Positions 61,860 to 64,000 of a stretch of 64,000 bases of DNA are shown piece after piece (within the stretch, counting starts at the first letter, position 1; every line of letters begins with the position of its first letter). Under the pieces are notes generated by a model. It was not told the origin of the DNA. It did not search any database and worked only from the letters and a program-made list of their open reading frames with translations. A program made the position numbers and the translations under genes. This stretch comes from Flaccisagitta enflata (Eukaryota; Chaetognatha; Sagittoidea; Aphragmophora), in contig OZ231128.1 in NCBI GenBank assembly GCA_965153355.1, positions 22,878,001 through 22,942,000 on the forward strand. Reading direction: 5' to 3'.

Positions 61860-62194
61860 GTTCTCATCATCATCTTCGTCATCATCATCATCTTCGTCAT
61901 CATCACCATCTTTATCATCATCAATTCATCATTATCATTATCATCGTCGTATGTCTCAACAGCGTCAGCATCAGCATCAGCATAATTCTTTTTATTATCA
62001 TCACCATTATCATCATCTTTATCTTTATCATCATCCTCCTTATCATCATCATCATAATCATAATCATCATCATCATCATAATCATCATCATCATCTTCAT
62101 CATAACCGTCATCATTTGCATTATCTTTATCGTTTTTATCAACATCATCATCATAATCATCATCATTATCATCATCATCATCATCTTCATCGTT

Positions 62195-62271
<77 letters not shown>

Positions 62272-62272
62272 G
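61860..62272. repeat. (CAT)n array
   Basis: About 410 bp of CAT repeats, imperfect left and pure right. It lies in opposite sense to the GAT array at 61440, so the two could pair as a long hairpin. Confidence 0.9.
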
Positions 62273-62549
62273 ATTACCGATGCAGACCTTGATCAACGAT
62301 CATTCACCTCGCATTACATGCAAATCTCAAACAAGAAAGCAGATTTTCCTTCTTTTTTTCTTTCTTTCTCTTTTACTTGTCAAGCTCCTTTTTTTTGTCA
62401 GCTCCGGATGTTGCAGTGCAAATACAATTAACTAGGGTAAAACCCCTCCTACTGGGACTTACTTGAAAAGAGGGGCAGACAATGGCCTTGACAATGAAAA
62501 ACAAAGCAAATAATGGGTAGATGAATTAGAAATACGTTGTAAGTCATTC

Positions 62550-62555
62550 TTTATT
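62550..62555 (-). terminator. Possible polyadenylation signal for the right-edge gene
   Basis: AATAAA on the minus strand about 285 bases past the stop at 62838. Confidence 0.35.
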
Positions 62556-62837
62556 ATTTCCAACAAATCTACGATAATGTTGCCGATCTAGAAGTGCTGC
62601 AGCATGCTGCCCAGGAAATGATGAAGAAATAGTGTAACGAAAGATTCAGCGACTTTTAATCACAGAAAGGAATTGCGTTGGGCCTGATATGGTGAACTGC
62701 ATCCTTCGTAATAAACAATTTTGGCTCATACACATAACAAACGTTTTGCTAATATCAAGTTACTTTAGCAATTTCATTCTTTTTTTCTTCTTTTTTTTTT
62801 TTTTTTTTTGACTATATGTTGCAAATGTCAAACTACT

Positions 62838-63002
62838 TCATGAAGTGGACGAAGATTCGGATATGAGATTGTAGAGTTGTTCGCTGGTGAGATATCGATC
62901 GTTGCAGAGATACAATCTGGGATTTGGGACGAGAAGTTGGCAACCTGACTCGCGTCCAAATTGTCGTCCCATGCATCTCACAATGTCCTCTCCTTTCAAG
63001 CC
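62838..63002 (-). CDS. Last exon of an unrecognised gene
   Basis: 54 codons and stop TGA after acceptor gaatgtatcctgcag. Encodes GLKGEDIVRCMGRQFGRESG, then CQLLVPNPRLYLCNDRYLTS and a Ser-rich end. Three Cys and a compact fold-like composition; no family recognised. Joins the exon at 63390 in phase 0. The window ends before the rest of the gene is seen. Confidence 0.7.
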   Translation of the reverse strand, partial: GLKGEDIVRCMGRQFGRESGCQLLVPNPRLYLCNDRYLTSEQLYNLISESSSTS

Positions 63003-63389
63003 CTGCAGGATACATTCAAAGGTTTCAACCAATGAACAAGACATGTTCATCATTGTGAGAAAATTCAAAGGAAGTTTTTCTGAGGCCGAAATAGTCAAAC
63101 GTCTTTTTTTGTTCTAAATTGGTATAGAAGAAAAAAAACAGTGGAACATGCTAATTGGCCAATACAATACAGGCGCAGCGTGTTCCCCGATAAAGTGTGT
63201 TGTGCACTGACCGCCAGACTAACTGACTTGAAAGACATTTTTTAGCGCTCCTGATTTTTTTTTTGGTAGAAATATATCGGGAGAATTATTCATGATCTTT
63301 TTTTTAACTATAGGGAAGTTTGAAATAGTTTGAGTTTCATTGTGATTGCCCTTGGTAACTCTTGTCCACTTGCCAGCTTGTCAGATTAC

Positions 63390-63489
63390 CTTGCTGATGA
63401 GAAGCGTTTTGATTCTCTCTAGATTTAGAGTGTCCCCAGCTCTGTAAGCGGCATCCCATCTTCGTTCGATCAATGCATCATTGAAATCT
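63390..63489 (-). CDS. Penultimate exon of the same unrecognised gene
   Basis: 33 full codons (acceptor ttttttccactcttag, donor AAG|GTAATC). Encodes DFNDALIERRWDAAYRAGDT, then LNLERIKTLLISK, mostly helical. Upstream exons must lie beyond the right edge or in 63490-64000, where none was found. Confidence 0.65.
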
Positions 63490-63569
63490 CTAAGAGTGGA
63501 AAAAAACCCATAGGGATCTTACTTAAGCGTTGCTATCTTGACCCTTGCAGGACATGAACCATATCCATA

Positions 63570-63983
63570 CACTCATTTCTTTGACCAAGAACCTTGTGTA
63601 TAAGAACATCGAGGCTCATATGTGGAAAAAAATAATAACAAGCATAAGAACATCGCCAGTTTCAAATCAGGGGAATATATAAATACTCATACTTTATTTG
63701 CTAAAAAACTGCAGTAATGAAAAACAATTGAGGAAGTGATATTAATACTGAATAATTTTAAAAATTGACTTCAATAACTTTTACACCAAAATTTGTTTTT
63801 TTCATAATTAAGATTTTGGTTTTCATATCCATTCAATTGGCAATCAGAGTAAAATACATTCCTGTTTAAACTAACAATTAGAAAAAAAGGAACATTAAGA
63901 ACAATTTGAGCCTCAAATCGCTATGAAGATAAGAACACTGAGCCTCAGAAAAAAATTACATGTTCTCATAAAAAAAAAGAGTG
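63570..63983. mobile_element. TA-flanked foldback MITE, family B (414 bp)
   Basis: Ends CACTCATTTCTTTGACCAAG and (inverted) CACTCTTTTTTTTATGAGAA, TA-flanked, with taagaaca and gaggctca words inside, as in 13555-14065. Confidence 0.75.
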
Positions 63984-64000
63984 TATTGCTTCATTACGAT

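Overview
This is animal nuclear DNA, not bacterial. Every convincing gene is split by introns with GT-AG borders. The non-coding DNA is AT-rich and packed with dinucleotide and trinucleotide arrays and small mobile elements. The gene set is a sperm-type CatSper channel, secreted trypsin-family proteases, and a MACPF pore-former with cysteine-rich repeats. It points to a non-arthropod, non-nematode invertebrate, probably aquatic. I cannot name the species. The gene models below were built by hand, by joining exons whose reading phases agree.

Left part (about 4.7-20.5 kb, + strand): a CatSper3-like voltage-gated cation channel. S1, S2-S3, the S4 sensor (an arginine every third residue), S5, the pore (T-V-D-G-W), S6 and the post-S6 coil all lie on separate exons in a consistent phase. 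Three charged exons at 4.75-6.1 kb fit in phase as an N-terminal extension. Two long exons at 18.7-20.5 kb fit in phase as a low-complexity C-terminal tail (acidic, Gly/Arg-rich, Thr-Pro, Asp-Thr).

Middle and right (28.6-60.8 kb, - strand): a 14-exon gene of about 597 residues encoding a secreted protein with two tandem trypsin-family domains. The first domain has lost the catalytic His and Ser, so it is a pseudoprotease. The second has a full triad and an R|IING activation site. A separate + strand gene (33.85-44.15 kb) sits entirely inside its 15.6 kb eleventh intron. That gene encodes a secreted MACPF protein ending in two duplicated cysteine-rich repeats. The last two exons of an unrecognised - strand gene lie at 62.8-63.5 kb.

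The remainder is mobile and simple-sequence DNA: thirteen foldback MITEs (twelve flanked by TA), two non-autonomous hAT elements in opposite orientation (one carrying a nested MITE whose empty site survives in the other copy), a many-copy family ending in an AGTCGCGTGCACGCGACT palindrome, a foldback family that carries a minisatellite, and very long CT/GA, GT, GTT, GAT and CAA arrays. Several of these arrays abut splice sites. The CatSper and protease genes converge on an intergenic zone of about 8 kb (20.5-28.6 kb).
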